DNA of 48,874 nucleotides from Phycisphaera sp. (GCA_016125215.1 WGMF01000036.1:1-48874); one strand, 5' to 3'. Counted from the stretch's first letter, positions 8,326 to 18,244 are shown. Translations and numbers: made by a program. Notes: generated from the letters alone by a model not told the origin.

Positions 8326-11300
8326 TCACTTGCTCTCGAGCACGATGCTGCCGTCGAACTCTTTGCCCGGTGGCGTGTCGAGGTATTGCCTGCAGAGTTT
8401 TTCGTAGAGGTCCGCGAGTTTCCCCGGGCCTGTGGCCTCACGGACACGGGCGATCGCTTCAAGACATTCCATAAATCGCCGGTGCGTGAAGTGGTCGAGC
8501 AGGGCTTCGTAGAGTGCCACGTGCTCGCGCTGCTCATGCGTGGCGTCACTCAACAACGCCATCGGTTCGTAAGTCATCACGCCCGTGGTCTTGCCCACGA
8601 CCTGCAATCTGCCTACGGGTTTGAGAAGGTACCGGCCGTTGAGAAGTTCCGCGGTGCGCTGACCGATGAGGATGAGCGTGCCGGTGGCCTTGTTGGCAGA
8701 CTCGAGCCGGGCCGAGAGATTCACCTCGTCGCCCAGCACGGTGTAGTCGCTTGCGTCAGACGGGCCCGCGTCGCCCACGACCATCTTCCCCGTGTTCACC
8801 CCGCAGCGCACCTTGACCGTCGGCAGTTGCCTCGTGTAGAGCATCTCGTTGAACTTCACGACGGCTTCCTGCATCGCCAGCACGGTGCGGACCGCGGCGG
8901 CGGCGTGGTCTTCGTTGGGACGCGGGGCGCCGTAGAAGAACATGATCCCGTCGCCGAGAAACTTGTTGACGTACCCCCCCTGCTCGCGGATGAGCGGGAC
9001 CATCAGGCCCATGTAATCGTTGAGCAGCGGGACGGTCGCTTCGCCGAGTTTTTCGGTGATGGTGGTGAAACCCGCCAGGTCGGTGAAGACGACGGTGAGC
9101 TCTCGCGTCTCGCCCTGCAACCGAGCCATGCCGCGGTTTTCCAGGACGTAATCCACCAGCGCCGGGTCGACGTAGTTCGCAAAGCGGTCGCGCACACGCT
9201 GGCGCTCGGCACTCTCGACAAGGTAGCGTGTGAGCGTGCAGGCCGGCCACGCCAGACCGATGGCCAGCATCGGCCCCGCGACGCCCACGATGGTGTTGCC
9301 CAGGTCAAAGAGCACGATGCCGTTGACGCACCAGTAGAACACCGCGACGCCCACCGCGACGATCAGGCTGCGCACCGGTGTGGCCAGCGCGGTCCAGAGC
9401 GTCACGATCAACCCGAACACCAGCGTCAGGAGGGTGGCCACCCAGACCGGCGCGGTGCCCCACAACTCGCCGCTGACGATGCCGTGAAAGACTACGCCGT
9501 GACAGATCACACCGGGGCATCGGCGGTGCAGCGGCGTGGGGACCCAGTCGGTGGTGCCTGTCGCGGTCCAGCCGACGAGTACCGCCCGACCGGAGAGCTG
9601 GGTACGCAGCTCCGTGCGCCGCTGGAGGTACTTGCGAAACTCGCTTGACACCTCGGGCAGCACCTTGAGCGAGGGCAGAAACACGTCGATCTGGTGCTCC
9701 CGCTCACGGGCGTAGTGGGCCAGTTGCTCAGCTAACCCGCCTTCGGTCAGCAGTTTGGTGATCGCGTCGCGCTGGTCTGAGGGGAGATCAGCCAACCGCT
9801 TTTCCCGGTTATTGGGTGTCATAGCCAACCACTCATCGCGCACGCGCTCGAGCTTGGGGCGCTGCTCGTTCACGTAATCCTGGACCACGGCTTTGCGGTC
9901 GTCGTCGGTCATCTCTGAAAAAATCGACGCCATGAACTGCGCCTCGGCCAGGGTCTTGTCGATCCACGTGAGCCGATCCACGATATGGTCAGCGTCGTCG
10001 GGCAGCTTGAGCTGCGTGTAACGCTCGAGCAAGCCGACGCTGGCCAGTTGCAGCACCGCGGCGATCGCGTCGTCGGCGACTTGGCTGTTGTGAGGGATCG
10101 CCTCTTCCAATCGCAACAGGTCGTGGACGTACGCCATCGAAAGGTGCTGCGCGGTCTGTTTGTAATCGGGCATGTCATACATCGTCTGCCAGTCCCAGTC
10201 GCCCTCACGGCCGGACGGCCCGAACCACGGGATCGGGATGACGTGCCCGACTTCGCCCTGCCCGGGCATGGCCTGCGTCGCGGTCGGGATGGTGATCGTT
10301 CGCCCATCGGACAACGGCAACACGACACGGCCCCTATCGATACGCAGTTGCTCCAGCGACACCCCCAGGTATCGGCAAGCCATCGCCAAACCCAGTGTCG
10401 GGTAGATGCGATCACCACGCTTGACGAAGATCGGGATCATCCTTGATGCGCCGTCGGCGTCGGGCAGGTAATCGACCGAACACGTCCCCGCGCTGGCCTT
10501 GGCAAGCATCGGCAGCGGCGGCGCATCGCCCGATCCGTAGGCAAAGCTCATATCCACCTCGGCGGGCAACGACGACGACCGTAACAGCGCAAGCGATTTC
10601 ACCCGCGGGTAAAATTCGCGCAACACCCCCGCAAAACCCCCGGCCCCCGGCCATTGACCCATGATCTTCTCGACAGTCGGTCCAAGCTCCATCGACGGGT
10701 CGGCGGTGAGGACCGATTCGAGCTGCACGAGCGCCAAACGCTGCCGCTGGCCGGTGTAGGTGGTCTTGTCGGGTTTCTCGGTTGGCCCCAATGGATTCTC
10801 CGAGATCAGTTTCGACACAAGCTCCTCGTAGGGCATGTCCGGGTCGGTGGCTAACAACTTGTAAGTTTCGACCTCAACGGCGCTGCGCACCGGCGACGCC
10901 AACCCGAACGCCACCGGCAGGATTACGTTACCCGACCTCTTCACCACGTCGGCCAGGATCGCGTCGTGGTCGACCGTCTCCAGCGAACCGTCCTCGCGCA
11001 AGACCGTCTGCGGCGTCTGAGGATCGGTCAATAGAATGTCCAGCGCCACAACCCTGGGCCCGGCCCGGTGGACCTCGTCGAGCAACCCCGCCAGAGTCGC
11101 GCGCGGCCAGGGCCAGCGTCCCACCGCCTGCAGCGATTCGTCATCGATATCCAGGTGGACCAGCGCGTCTCCAGCGGCCGGGAGAAAAAACTGGCAATCC
11201 CGTGCCCTACGGTCGGAGAGCCAGCGCTCCGGGCTGTCCAGTTCCCCCGTCGTGTCGAGCACGCAGACCAGAAGCGTCATCGCCAGACCCACACCGAGCG

Positions 11301-11379
11301 TCAGACGCACGGGCTGGCGGTCGCCTGGGGTCCGTTTCGAGCCTCGGGAGAGGGGTTTTACAGCCATGCGCGGGACCAT
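8326..11379 (-). CDS. CHASE2-domain class III adenylate/guanylate cyclase
   Basis: A 1017-residue membrane receptor cyclase. An N-terminal transmembrane helix (about 27-43) is followed by a large extracytoplasmic CHASE2 region (LVHLDIDDESLQAVGRWPWPR near residue 75, then VALDILLTD). There follow three closely spaced membrane helices (about 650-735) and a cytoplasmic class III cyclase domain (about 760-940). The catalytic set is intact: metal-binding Asp767 in VVFTDLAGFT and Asp810 in KFLGDG, Lys806 for purine recognition, and NLSARLES for transition-state stabilisation. It should therefore make a cyclic nucleotide (probably cAMP) in response to an envelope signal. The CHASE2 region carries a long insertion. 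The start is uncertain: a second Met lies at residue 5, and neither has a good ribosome binding site. Confidence 0.9.
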   Translation of the reverse strand: MVPRMAVKPLSRGSKRTPGDRQPVRLTLGVGLAMTLLVCVLDTTGELDSPERWLSDRRARDCQFFLPAAGDALVHLDIDDESLQAVGRWPWPRATLAGLLDEVHRAGPRVVALDILLTDPQTPQTVLREDGSLETVDHDAILADVVKRSGNVILPVAFGLASPVRSAVEVETYKLLATDPDMPYEELVSKLISENPLGPTEKPDKTTYTGQRQRLALVQLESVLTADPSMELGPTVEKIMGQWPGAGGFAGVLREFYPRVKSLALLRSSSLPAEVDMSFAYGSGDAPPLPMLAKASAGTCSVDYLPDADGASRMIPIFVKRGDRIYPTLGLAMACRYLGVSLEQLRIDRGRVVLPLSDGRTITIPTATQAMPGQGEVGHVIPIPWFGPSGREGDWDWQTMYDMPDYKQTAQHLSMAYVHDLLRLEEAIPHNSQVADDAIAAVLQLASVGLLERYTQLKLPDDADHIVDRLTWIDKTLAEAQFMASIFSEMTDDDRKAVVQDYVNEQRPKLERVRDEWLAMTPNNREKRLADLPSDQRDAITKLLTEGGLAEQLAHYAREREHQIDVFLPSLKVLPEVSSEFRKYLQRRTELRTQLSGRAVLVGWTATGTTDWVPTPLHRRCPGVICHGVVFHGIVSGELWGTAPVWVATLLTLVFGLIVTLWTALATPVRSLIVAVGVAVFYWCVNGIVLFDLGNTIVGVAGPMLAIGLAWPACTLTRYLVESAERQRVRDRFANYVDPALVDYVLENRGMARLQGETRELTVVFTDLAGFTTITEKLGEATVPLLNDYMGLMVPLIREQGGYVNKFLGDGIMFFYGAPRPNEDHAAAAVRTVLAMQEAVVKFNEMLYTRQLPTVKVRCGVNTGKMVVGDAGPSDASDYTVLGDEVNLSARLESANKATGTLILIGQRTAELLNGRYLLKPVGRLQVVGKTTGVMTYEPMALLSDATHEQREHVALYEALLDHFTHRRFMECLEAIARVREATGPGKLADLYEKLCRQYLDTPPGKEFDGSIVLESK

Positions 11380-11469
11380 CGGAGTTGGGGTCGACTGAAA
11401 AAATCATAAATCCCGTTGAGTCATGGGGCAACACACGCACCCCGGTGCCGCCCGTTCCCGCGTTGTGAT

Positions 11470-11498
11470 TTGCAGAGTTTTCTTCGTCCCGATATAGT
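11470..11498 (+). promoter_or_regulatory. Promoter of the TPR/twin alpha-CTD gene
   Basis: TTGCAG (11470-11475), a 17-base spacer and TATAGT (11493-11498). The -35 hexamer and the spacing are the same as in the element before rpoB. The leader would be about 60 bases, with AAGGA at 11552-11556 as ribosome binding site. Confidence 0.6.
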
Positions 11499-11566
11499 GT
11501 TTTGTTCGGCCCATCGGCCAACCCAATCTCAACAACGCACCCGTAACGATCAAGGAACGCCCCACG

Positions 11567-12520
11567 ATGGTCGCATCGAAAGACACCGCTGTGCTCGACA
11601 GCCACGAGGTCAAGGACTCCCCCACCGCACGCAAGTACCTCGAGATGGGCAAGGCCGCCGAGGATCGCGGCGAACGCATCAAGGCCATCGAGGCCTACGA
11701 GGCCGCCTTTGCCGCCGACCCCGACAACACCGATGTCTGCTTCCACCTGGCTATCAACCTCGACCTCGTCGGTGAGGAAGACGAGGCGCTGCACCTTTAC
11801 GAAGAGTGCGTCCACCGACCCAACCCGCCGCTCAATGCGCTCTTGAATCTGGCGATCCTCTACGAAGACCGCGGCCAATATGCGCAGGCTGAGCGATGCG
11901 TTCGGCAGGTGCTCTCGACCGACCCCAACCACGCCCGCGCCCGGCTGTATATCAAGGACATCCTTGCCAGCAAGGCCATGATGATCGAGGACGAAGAGAC
12001 CCGCCTGCACAAAGGCGACACCACCCTCGACACCCCGGTGACGGACTTCGACCTCACCGTCCGCACGCGAAACTGCCTGCGGAAGATGAACATCCGCACG
12101 CTGGCGGACCTGCTCCGCGTCACCGAAGCCGAGATGCGCAGCTACAAGAACCTGGGCGAATCGAGCATCGACGAGATCAAGGCCATGCTCGCGCAGCGCG
12201 GCTTGAAACTCGGCCAGTCTATCGAAGAGTCCCAGTCGGCCGCCAAACAGGCGGTGTACGACCAGCTCAAAGACGATCAGGGCGACGCCGGCCAACTCGT
12301 CCAGAGCGTCAACGACCTGAACCTCTCCGTCCGCGCCCGCAAGGCCCTGGCGCTGCTCGGCATCACGAGCGTCGGCGACCTGTGCATGCGCACCGAGGCT
12401 GAACTCATGGGCGTGAAAAACTTCGGCATGACCAGCCTGCTCGAGATCAAGGAAAAACTCGCCGACCTGGGCCTGGGCCTGCGCAAGCTCGAAGAGGAAG
12501 AGGGCGCTCAGGCTGAGTAA
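11567..12520 (+). CDS. TPR protein with two RNA polymerase alpha C-terminal domains
   Basis: A 317-residue cytoplasmic protein. Residues about 20-140 form three TPR-like helical pairs (GERIKAIEAYEAAFAADPDN, EEDEALHLYEECV, GQYAQAERCVRQVLSTDPNH). Two helix-hairpin-helix domains of the RpoA C-terminal type follow, at about 154-217 and 244-310. Compared with E. coli alpha, domain 1 keeps equivalents of Arg265 (Arg166), Asn268 (Asn169), Gly296 (Gly197), Ser299 and Glu302. Domain 2 keeps the Arg, Gly, Ser and Glu but has Lys for Asn268. Both lack Lys298. There is no alpha N-terminal domain, so it cannot replace RpoA in assembly. It may bind promoter UP-like DNA, activators or polymerase; this is inference. 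It stands alone, with a promoter-like element resembling that of rpoB. Confidence 0.85.
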   Translation: MVASKDTAVLDSHEVKDSPTARKYLEMGKAAEDRGERIKAIEAYEAAFAADPDNTDVCFHLAINLDLVGEEDEALHLYEECVHRPNPPLNALLNLAILYEDRGQYAQAERCVRQVLSTDPNHARARLYIKDILASKAMMIEDEETRLHKGDTTLDTPVTDFDLTVRTRNCLRKMNIRTLADLLRVTEAEMRSYKNLGESSIDEIKAMLAQRGLKLGQSIEESQSAAKQAVYDQLKDDQGDAGQLVQSVNDLNLSVRARKALALLGITSVGDLCMRTEAELMGVKNFGMTSLLEIKEKLADLGLGLRKLEEEEGAQAE

Positions 12521-12524
12521 GAGT

Positions 12525-12802
12525 GGTTCACGCGGGGTGCGCGGGGAGCGCGGGGAAAAAGTTTCTCGCGAAGCCCGCGAAGACGCGAAGAGGGAAAAAC
12601 GTTCCACGCCAAGGACGCCAAGAGCGCCGGGTTTTCGAGCCATTAATGATTGAAATTGATGATTGATGATCTCAGAGGGGCTGGGATCATGAGATTACAT
12701 GTCTAAATTATTGGCGAGCTTGGCGTGAAACTCTTCTCGCTCCCTGCGACCCCTGCGTGAACTCCTAGTCCCCCTTTGCGCTCTTCGCGGGCTTCGCGAG
12801 AC
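12525..12802. repeat. Composite inverted array of 9-bp repeats between convergent genes
   Basis: The whole gap between the twin alpha-CTD gene and the convergent membrane-protein gene is repeat DNA. Block A (12525-12555) repeats GCGGGG every nine bases. Block B (12565-12592) repeats CGCGAAG every nine bases. Block C (12605-12630) repeats CGCCAAG every nine bases. A heptamer-like centre (12641-12677, TGATGAT type) follows. The same three blocks then return in inverted form: C' (12711-12730), A' (12740-12765) and B' (12775-12802). No gene is seen here. Confidence 0.75.
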
Positions 12803-12809
12803 ATCGAGT

Positions 12810-13832
12810 TCACATCACCGAGTACTCATCGGGCAGCGGTTCGGCCACGTGCAAACCCAACCGATCCATCACCCACACGATCGTGTTGAGCACGACCCAG
12901 CACTCGATGGCAAACGGCAGAAAACCCTGGAACCCGATCCACGGCATCTCGAAGTAGCGGTACTGTTCAAGCGTCCCCGTGAACGGCAGGTGGTAGGTCC
13001 ACTTCGTCACCGCGTAGTAATTCCAGAACTCCCAGCAGAAACCGCACACCGCCCCGCCGAGCATCAGTGAGAGAGTGCGTCCCCACCGCCCGGCTTTCCA
13101 GTCGCCGAGGATCGACGGCGCGCCGAGCCAGTGGTTGATCGGGTCGAGAAAAAACATCAGGCTGACCCAGAGCGTGAGGTTCCCGATCGCGTCGTGCACG
13201 ACGAAGGGGTAGACGACAAAGAGCACACCGAGCAACACGCAGCCCACTTCGACGAAGCGCGGAATGCGCACGCCCCTTGTACGGAGTCTGCGCAGTCCAA
13301 CATGTTGTAAGGTCTGCGCAGCGAGGAACATCCCCGGCGAGATCGCGGCGAAGGCGATGAAATATCCCCCCGCCCGGCTCCACCACGCTTCGGGCAAGCC
13401 GTGGTACCGCCAGGCGTCCATGAAATAGAAATTCACAAAATCGAAGTAACACCAGACGGGGATCGACGTGAGCCAGGCTATGAGAAACCGGTGCGGTCTG
13501 GCGCGGAGGGAAGAAATGGACCGGTCTTGTTTTTTGTGCGCCAGCACGGTGAGCAGGCCGTCGAAGACGAGCAGGTACCCGACCCAGCACAACGGCGTCA
13601 TGTTCTGGGCGACGTAGCGTGCAAGCGTGCCCCAATAGCCCACCGGGTCGGGCAGCGCCTCTGCGGGGGTGTTGTGTCCCACAATCAACCCGCCACGGAG
13701 GTGGACATCCACCGCCAGGAGGGCTTCGCACGTCAGGATCAGGGCCAGCCCCAACGCCAGGGTCAGGCTGGGCCTTGTGAAAAACCGGATAAGTCGGGGG
13801 GCGGGCGTCTTCACGGGGGCGTAATTTAGCAT
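12810..13832 (-). CDS. Polytopic membrane protein of unknown function
   Basis: A 340-residue protein with roughly eight to ten hydrophobic segments, starting with LALGLALILTCEALLAV. Aromatic-rich loops stand out (CYFDFVNFYFMDAWRY, CWEFWNYYAVTKWTYHLPF, YFEMPWIGFQGFLPFAIECWVVLN). The paired Trp/Glu/Asn and FEMPxxGF…PFAxEC segments recall a widespread unnamed family of membrane proteins, but I cannot give a function. I chose the ATG at 13832 because the open frame upstream runs through the rpoB promoter and into rpoB. It is divergent from rpoB, and convergent with the twin alpha-CTD gene across the repeat-filled gap. Confidence 0.75.
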   Translation of the reverse strand: MLNYAPVKTPAPRLIRFFTRPSLTLALGLALILTCEALLAVDVHLRGGLIVGHNTPAEALPDPVGYWGTLARYVAQNMTPLCWVGYLLVFDGLLTVLAHKKQDRSISSLRARPHRFLIAWLTSIPVWCYFDFVNFYFMDAWRYHGLPEAWWSRAGGYFIAFAAISPGMFLAAQTLQHVGLRRLRTRGVRIPRFVEVGCVLLGVLFVVYPFVVHDAIGNLTLWVSLMFFLDPINHWLGAPSILGDWKAGRWGRTLSLMLGGAVCGFCWEFWNYYAVTKWTYHLPFTGTLEQYRYFEMPWIGFQGFLPFAIECWVVLNTIVWVMDRLGLHVAEPLPDEYSVM

Positions 13833-13904
13833 GTTGCCCGGCCTTGATTTACGGCCGATCCGCTTCCGACCCCCGCCAGACCCCGAAACAGGCTGGCACT
13901 GGAC

Positions 13905-13933
13905 TTGCAGGCCCAAATGCAAACGTCTATACT
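13905..13933 (+). promoter_or_regulatory. Promoter of rpoB
   Basis: TTGCAG (13905-13910), a 17-base spacer and TATACT (13928-13933). The predicted leader is about 98 bases and the start codon has GGAG upstream. It lies between the divergent membrane-protein gene and rpoB, so rpoB is transcribed without ribosomal protein genes ahead of it. Confidence 0.6.
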
Positions 13934-14037
13934 GTTTCGTTTCCAATAACCCCACTACAACCTGGGCCGTGGCGATTGAGGGCGTTCGTAATCTGGACAT
14001 CCAAATAACACCCGCACCTGCATGATCGGAGTGATCG

Positions 14038-17000
14038 ATGCGAATCAAGTCCGTGCGCGACTATTCCAAGCATGGCGACGGCATTGCTGTCCCCAACCTC
14101 GTTGAAATCCAGCAAGCGGCCTACACGCGCTTCCTCCAGCTCGACAAGGCGTTCGACAAGCGCGACGCCCAGATCGGGCTCGAGTCTCTCATGCGCGAGG
14201 TCTTCCCCATCGTCTCCTACGACGGGAACATGAAGCTTGAGTACCTCTACTACAAGCTCGACGAGCCACGCTACACCCCCGACGAGTGCCGGCAGCTCCG
14301 ACTGACCTTCGGCATGCCCTTCCGCATCGGCGTACGACTCGTCCGCAACGACGTGGCCGAGATCCCCGAAGAGGAGATCTACCTCGGCGAGGTCCCCATC
14401 CTCATGGGCGGCGGTGAGTTCATCATCAACGGCGCCGAGCGCGTCATCGTCAACCAGTTGCACCGCTCGCCCGGTGTCGACTTCTCCATCGCCTCGGCCG
14501 AGGCCGACCGCCCGCTGCACTCGGCGCGCATCATCCCCGAGCGAGGCTCGTGGATCGAGCTGGAAGTCTCCAAGAAAGACTCCCTGCTCATGCGCATCGA
14601 CCAGTCGACCAAGATCCCCGTGACCACGTTCCTGCGTGCGCTCGATGAGAAGGTCTCCGAGACGCAGACACTGCTGAAAATTTTCTACGAGGTGGCCAAG
14701 GTCAAGGCCTCGGACCTCAAGCAGGAACACTACGCCGCCGCGTCGGTGGTCGACACCGAGACGGGCGAGGAGATCGTGGGCGTCGGTCGGCAGATCGGCG
14801 AGGCCCTCGAACGCATCCTCTCGTCCAACCTCAAGTCCCTCGAGGTCATCACCAACGCAGGCGACCCGCTGATCCTCAACACCATGGCCGAGGAATCCAC
14901 CGCGGAACTCGCCCTCGACGTGACCGAGCACGAGGCGGCGCTGCTGCACATCTACGGCAGGCTCCGCCCCGGCAACCCGCCGCAGGTCGAGAAGGCCCGT
15001 GCCCTCTTTGCCGAGAAATTTTTCGATGAGAACCGTTACCGCCTGGGCAAGGTCGGTCGCTTCCGCATCAACCGCAAGTTCGATCTCAACGTCCCCGAGT
15101 CGGAGATGAAGATCCGCTCCGAGGACTTCCTCCAGATCATCAAATACATCCTCGACCTGCGCAACAACCGCAACAAGGCCCACATCGACGACATCGACCA
15201 CCTGGGCAACCGCCGGATGCGCACACTCGACGAGCTGGCGGTCGAGGAGCTCCGCAAGGGCTTCCTCAAGCTCCGTCGCACCGTCCAGGAACGCATGAGC
15301 GTCAAGGACCCCGACGAGCTGGCGAAGATCGCCGACCTGGTCAACTCCAAGTCGATCTCGAGCGCCATGGAGCACTTCTTCGGTCGCTCCGAGCTCTCGC
15401 AGGTCGTCGACCAGACCAACCCGCTCTCGCAGCTCAAGCACGAGCGCACGCTCAGCGCGATGGGCCCGGGCGGCCTCAACCGCAAACGCGCGGGCTTCGA
15501 GGTCCGCGACGTGCACATCTCCCACTACGGACGCATCTGCCCCATCGAGACGCCCGAAGGCACGAACATCGGCCTGATCGCCTCGCTGGGCATCTACTCC
15601 TCCATCGACGAGTACGGCTTCCTCCTCACGCCCTACCGCCAGGTCAAGGACGGCAAGGTCGACAAGGTCGTTTACCTCCGTGCCGACGAGGAGATGAAGG
15701 TCACGCTTGCCCCGACCGACGTGGTCGAACCCGACGGTTCGCTCCGCAAGGGCCAGGTGCTCGCGCGTGTCGATGGCGACCTGGCACAGGTCGATTCGTC
15801 ACAGGTCACCTACGTCGACATCAGCCCCAAGCAGATCGTCGGCGTGTCGGCGGCCTTGATCCCCTTCCTCGAACACGACGACGCCAACCGCGCACTCATG
15901 GGCTCGAACATGCAGCGCCAGGCGGTGCCGCTGATCATCACCCAGCCGCCCTGCGTCGCCACCGGCCTTGAGAAGGAAATCCCCAAGTATTCGGGCATGG
16001 TCGTCCGGGCCAAGAACGCCGGCACCGTCACCTACGTCGACGCGATGCGCATCGTCATCGATAACGCCGACGAGTACGAGCTGCGCAAGTTCGTCGGCCT
16101 CAACGAGCGCACCTGCCAGAACCAGAAGCCCATCGTCCGCATGGGCCAGAAGGTCAAGAAGAACCAGATCATTGCCGACGGCGCCGCGACCTCGCAGGGC
16201 GAGATGTCGCTGGGCAAGAACGCGCTCGTGGCGTTCAACACCTTCGACGGTTACAACTTCGAGGACGCCATCGTCATCAACGAACGCCTCGTGATGAACG
16301 ACACCTTCACCTCGATCCACATCGATGAGTTCGACGTGGAGATCCGCGAGACCAAGCTCGGGCGTGAGGAGTTCACCCGCGACATCCCCAACGTCAGCGA
16401 GAAGATGCTCTCCAAGCTCGACGAGAACGGCGTCATCCGCATCGGCGCGTTCGTCAAGCCCGGCGACATCCTTGTAGGCAAGGTCAGCCCCAAGAGCAAG
16501 AGCGAACTGACCCCCGAAGAGAAGCTGCTCCACGCGATCTTCGGTCGGGCCGGCGAAGACGTGAAGAACGACTCGCTTGAAGTCCCCGCCGGCACCGAGG
16601 GCGTCGTCATCGGTGCCAAGCGGTTCAGCCGGCGTATGCACATGAACGACGAGCAGAAGAAGCAGCTCAAGAAGGAGATGCGCCAGTACGAACTGGAGAT
16701 GGACAAGCGCGCCGCCGACCTGTTCCGCCAGATGGTCGAGCAGGTCAACGAAGTCACCGGCAGCGCGATGGTCGACCCCACCACCCGCCAGAAGGTCGGC
16801 CAGTCGGATATCACCGAGGTCATCCTCGAACAGATCGAGACCTTCTCGAGCGACTGGATCAAGGGCAATAAGGCCGCCAAGGAACAGGCAACGATCATCC
16901 ACGGCCAGTTCTGGCCCCGTATCGAAGCGGTCGGCAAAGAAAAGAAACGCAAGCTCGACCACATGAAGCGCGGCGACGAACTGACCAGCGGCGTGCTCGA

Positions 17001-17823
17001 AATGGTCAAGGTCTACCTGGCCACAAAGCGTCACCTGTCGGTCGGCGACAAGATGGCTGGCCGCCACGGCAACAAGGGCGTCATCGCCCGTATCGTGCCG
17101 ATGGAGGAAATGCCGTTCCTCGAAGACGGCACGTCGGTCGACGTGCTGCTCAACCCGCTGGGCGTGCCTTCACGTATGAACGTCGGGCAGATCCTTGAGA
17201 CGCACCTGGGCTGGGCGTGTGGCGTGCTGGGCTTCCAGGCGGTGACGCCGGTCTTCGACGGTGCCACCGAAGAGGAAGTCCACAAGGCCATCGTCGAGGC
17301 CAATGAGTACGTGGACAGCCGAACCAAGGAACTCGAAGAGAAGAAGCAAGCCCCCGACCCCGAGGAGATCCTCGTCAAGATGCCCCCGGGTGGCAAGGTG
17401 CAGTTGTACGACGGCCGCACCGGTGAACCCTTCGACCAGAAGACGACCGTCGGTCACATGTACCTGCTCAAGCTCCATCACCTCGTGGACGACAAGATCC
17501 ACGCCCGCGCCACAGGCCCCTACTCGCTCATCACGCAGCAACCGCTCGGCGGCAAGGCCCGCACCGGCGGCCAGCGCTTCGGCGAAATGGAAGTCTGGGC
17601 TCTCGAAGGTTACGGCGCAGCTTACATCCTGCAGGAACTGCTCACCGTCAAGAGCGACGACGTCGAGGGCCGGACTAAGATTTACGAGTCGATGGTCAAG
17701 GGCACCAACCGCCTCGAAGCGGGTATGCCCGTCGCGTTCGACGTGCTGTGCAACGAGATCAAGGGCCTGGGCCTGAACATCACGCTGGAAAAGGCGGCGC
17801 TGGAGGGCGGGAGCATCCTGTGA
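14038..17823 (+). CDS. rpoB: RNA polymerase beta subunit
   Basis: The beta subunit of bacterial RNA polymerase, 1261 residues, slightly shorter than the 1342 of E. coli. It opens with [21 protein letters not shown]. It contains the lobe motif [23 protein letters not shown], the rifampicin-region motif [30 protein letters not shown] followed by [19 protein letters not shown], and the catalytic-side motifs [21 protein letters not shown] and [14 protein letters not shown]. It ends with the clamp segment [26 protein letters not shown]. All expected landmarks are present. Unusually, a divergent membrane-protein gene rather than rplL lies upstream, and 738 bases separate its stop from rpoC. Confidence 0.98.
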   Translation: MRIKSVRDYSKHGDGIAVPNLVEIQQAAYTRFLQLDKAFDKRDAQIGLESLMREVFPIVSYDGNMKLEYLYYKLDEPRYTPDECRQLRLTFGMPFRIGVRLVRNDVAEIPEEEIYLGEVPILMGGGEFIINGAERVIVNQLHRSPGVDFSIASAEADRPLHSARIIPERGSWIELEVSKKDSLLMRIDQSTKIPVTTFLRALDEKVSETQTLLKIFYEVAKVKASDLKQEHYAAASVVDTETGEEIVGVGRQIGEALERILSSNLKSLEVITNAGDPLILNTMAEESTAELALDVTEHEAALLHIYGRLRPGNPPQVEKARALFAEKFFDENRYRLGKVGRFRINRKFDLNVPESEMKIRSEDFLQIIKYILDLRNNRNKAHIDDIDHLGNRRMRTLDELAVEELRKGFLKLRRTVQERMSVKDPDELAKIADLVNSKSISSAMEHFFGRSELSQVVDQTNPLSQLKHERTLSAMGPGGLNRKRAGFEVRDVHISHYGRICPIETPEGTNIGLIASLGIYSSIDEYGFLLTPYRQVKDGKVDKVVYLRADEEMKVTLAPTDVVEPDGSLRKGQVLARVDGDLAQVDSSQVTYVDISPKQIVGVSAALIPFLEHDDANRALMGSNMQRQAVPLIITQPPCVATGLEKEIPKYSGMVVRAKNAGTVTYVDAMRIVIDNADEYELRKFVGLNERTCQNQKPIVRMGQKVKKNQIIADGAATSQGEMSLGKNALVAFNTFDGYNFEDAIVINERLVMNDTFTSIHIDEFDVEIRETKLGREEFTRDIPNVSEKMLSKLDENGVIRIGAFVKPGDILVGKVSPKSKSELTPEEKLLHAIFGRAGEDVKNDSLEVPAGTEGVVIGAKRFSRRMHMNDEQKKQLKKEMRQYELEMDKRAADLFRQMVEQVNEVTGSAMVDPTTRQKVGQSDITEVILEQIETFSSDWIKGNKAAKEQATIIHGQFWPRIEAVGKEKKRKLDHMKRGDELTSGVLEMVKVYLATKRHLSVGDKMAGRHGNKGVIARIVPMEEMPFLEDGTSVDVLLNPLGVPSRMNVGQILETHLGWACGVLGFQAVTPVFDGATEEEVHKAIVEANEYVDSRTKELEEKKQAPDPEEILVKMPPGGKVQLYDGRTGEPFDQKTTVGHMYLLKLHHLVDDKIHARATGPYSLITQQPLGGKARTGGQRFGEMEVWALEGYGAAYILQELLTVKSDDVEGRTKIYESMVKGTNRLEAGMPVAFDVLCNEIKGLGLNITLEKAALEGGSIL

Positions 17824-17857
17824 GCAAACGATTATCAAGCGACTGGAGTAATTGAAG

Positions 17858-18244
17858 TTGGCAACATGGAAAGAACTAGCAGTTGCCAACTTGGAATCAG
17901 CAAAAAAGCTCCGCGAATCTGACTTGCATCGGTCAGGGGTTAGCAGGGCTTACTACGCGGCTTACTGTGCTTTGACAGGTGAAATGACCCCAAAACATTC
18001 CAGAGAGTTTACGTATCAAGACAACAATCCTGACCACAAACAACTAATGAAACTGGTCCGTCATAATCTTAAATCTGGAGCGTTATCAAGCAACTTTCGG
18101 AAAAACTTGGCGACTTCACTGGAACAGCTTAAAGGTCTTAGGGAAATCGCGGATTATATTCCCGGAATTACCGTCGGATTAAGTGAGCTTGAAATTGCAA
18201 TCCACCTCGCCAAAGGGATTCTCAAGGACCTCGACCTGACATGA
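17858..18244 (+). CDS. HEPN-domain protein inserted between rpoB and rpoC
   Basis: A 128-residue, all-helical protein with the HEPN signature VSRAYYAAYCALTGEM (residues 28-43), as in UPF0332-like HEPN proteins. Many HEPN proteins are RNases of toxin-antitoxin or defence systems, using Arg-x4-6-His. Here the usual R-x6-H position reads Arg30-x6-Cys37, so the His is replaced. Another R-x4-H (Arg19-His24) lies earlier. Start: TTG at 17858, nine bases after GGAG; the TTG at 17852 is too close to it. The stop overlaps the next start as ATGA. Two lines of this gene have about 40% G+C by hand count, against about 60% in two lines of rpoB, which suggests horizontal gain. Its function is not established. 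Confidence 0.75.
   Translation: MATWKELAVANLESAKKLRESDLHRSGVSRAYYAAYCALTGEMTPKHSREFTYQDNNPDHKQLMKLVRHNLKSGALSSNFRKNLATSLEQLKGLREIADYIPGITVGLSELEIAIHLAKGILKDLDLT

Noticed and set aside
13927-17067. Long antisense frames opposite rpoB
   Set aside because: Same reason: they mirror the codon bias of rpoB and carry no family motif.
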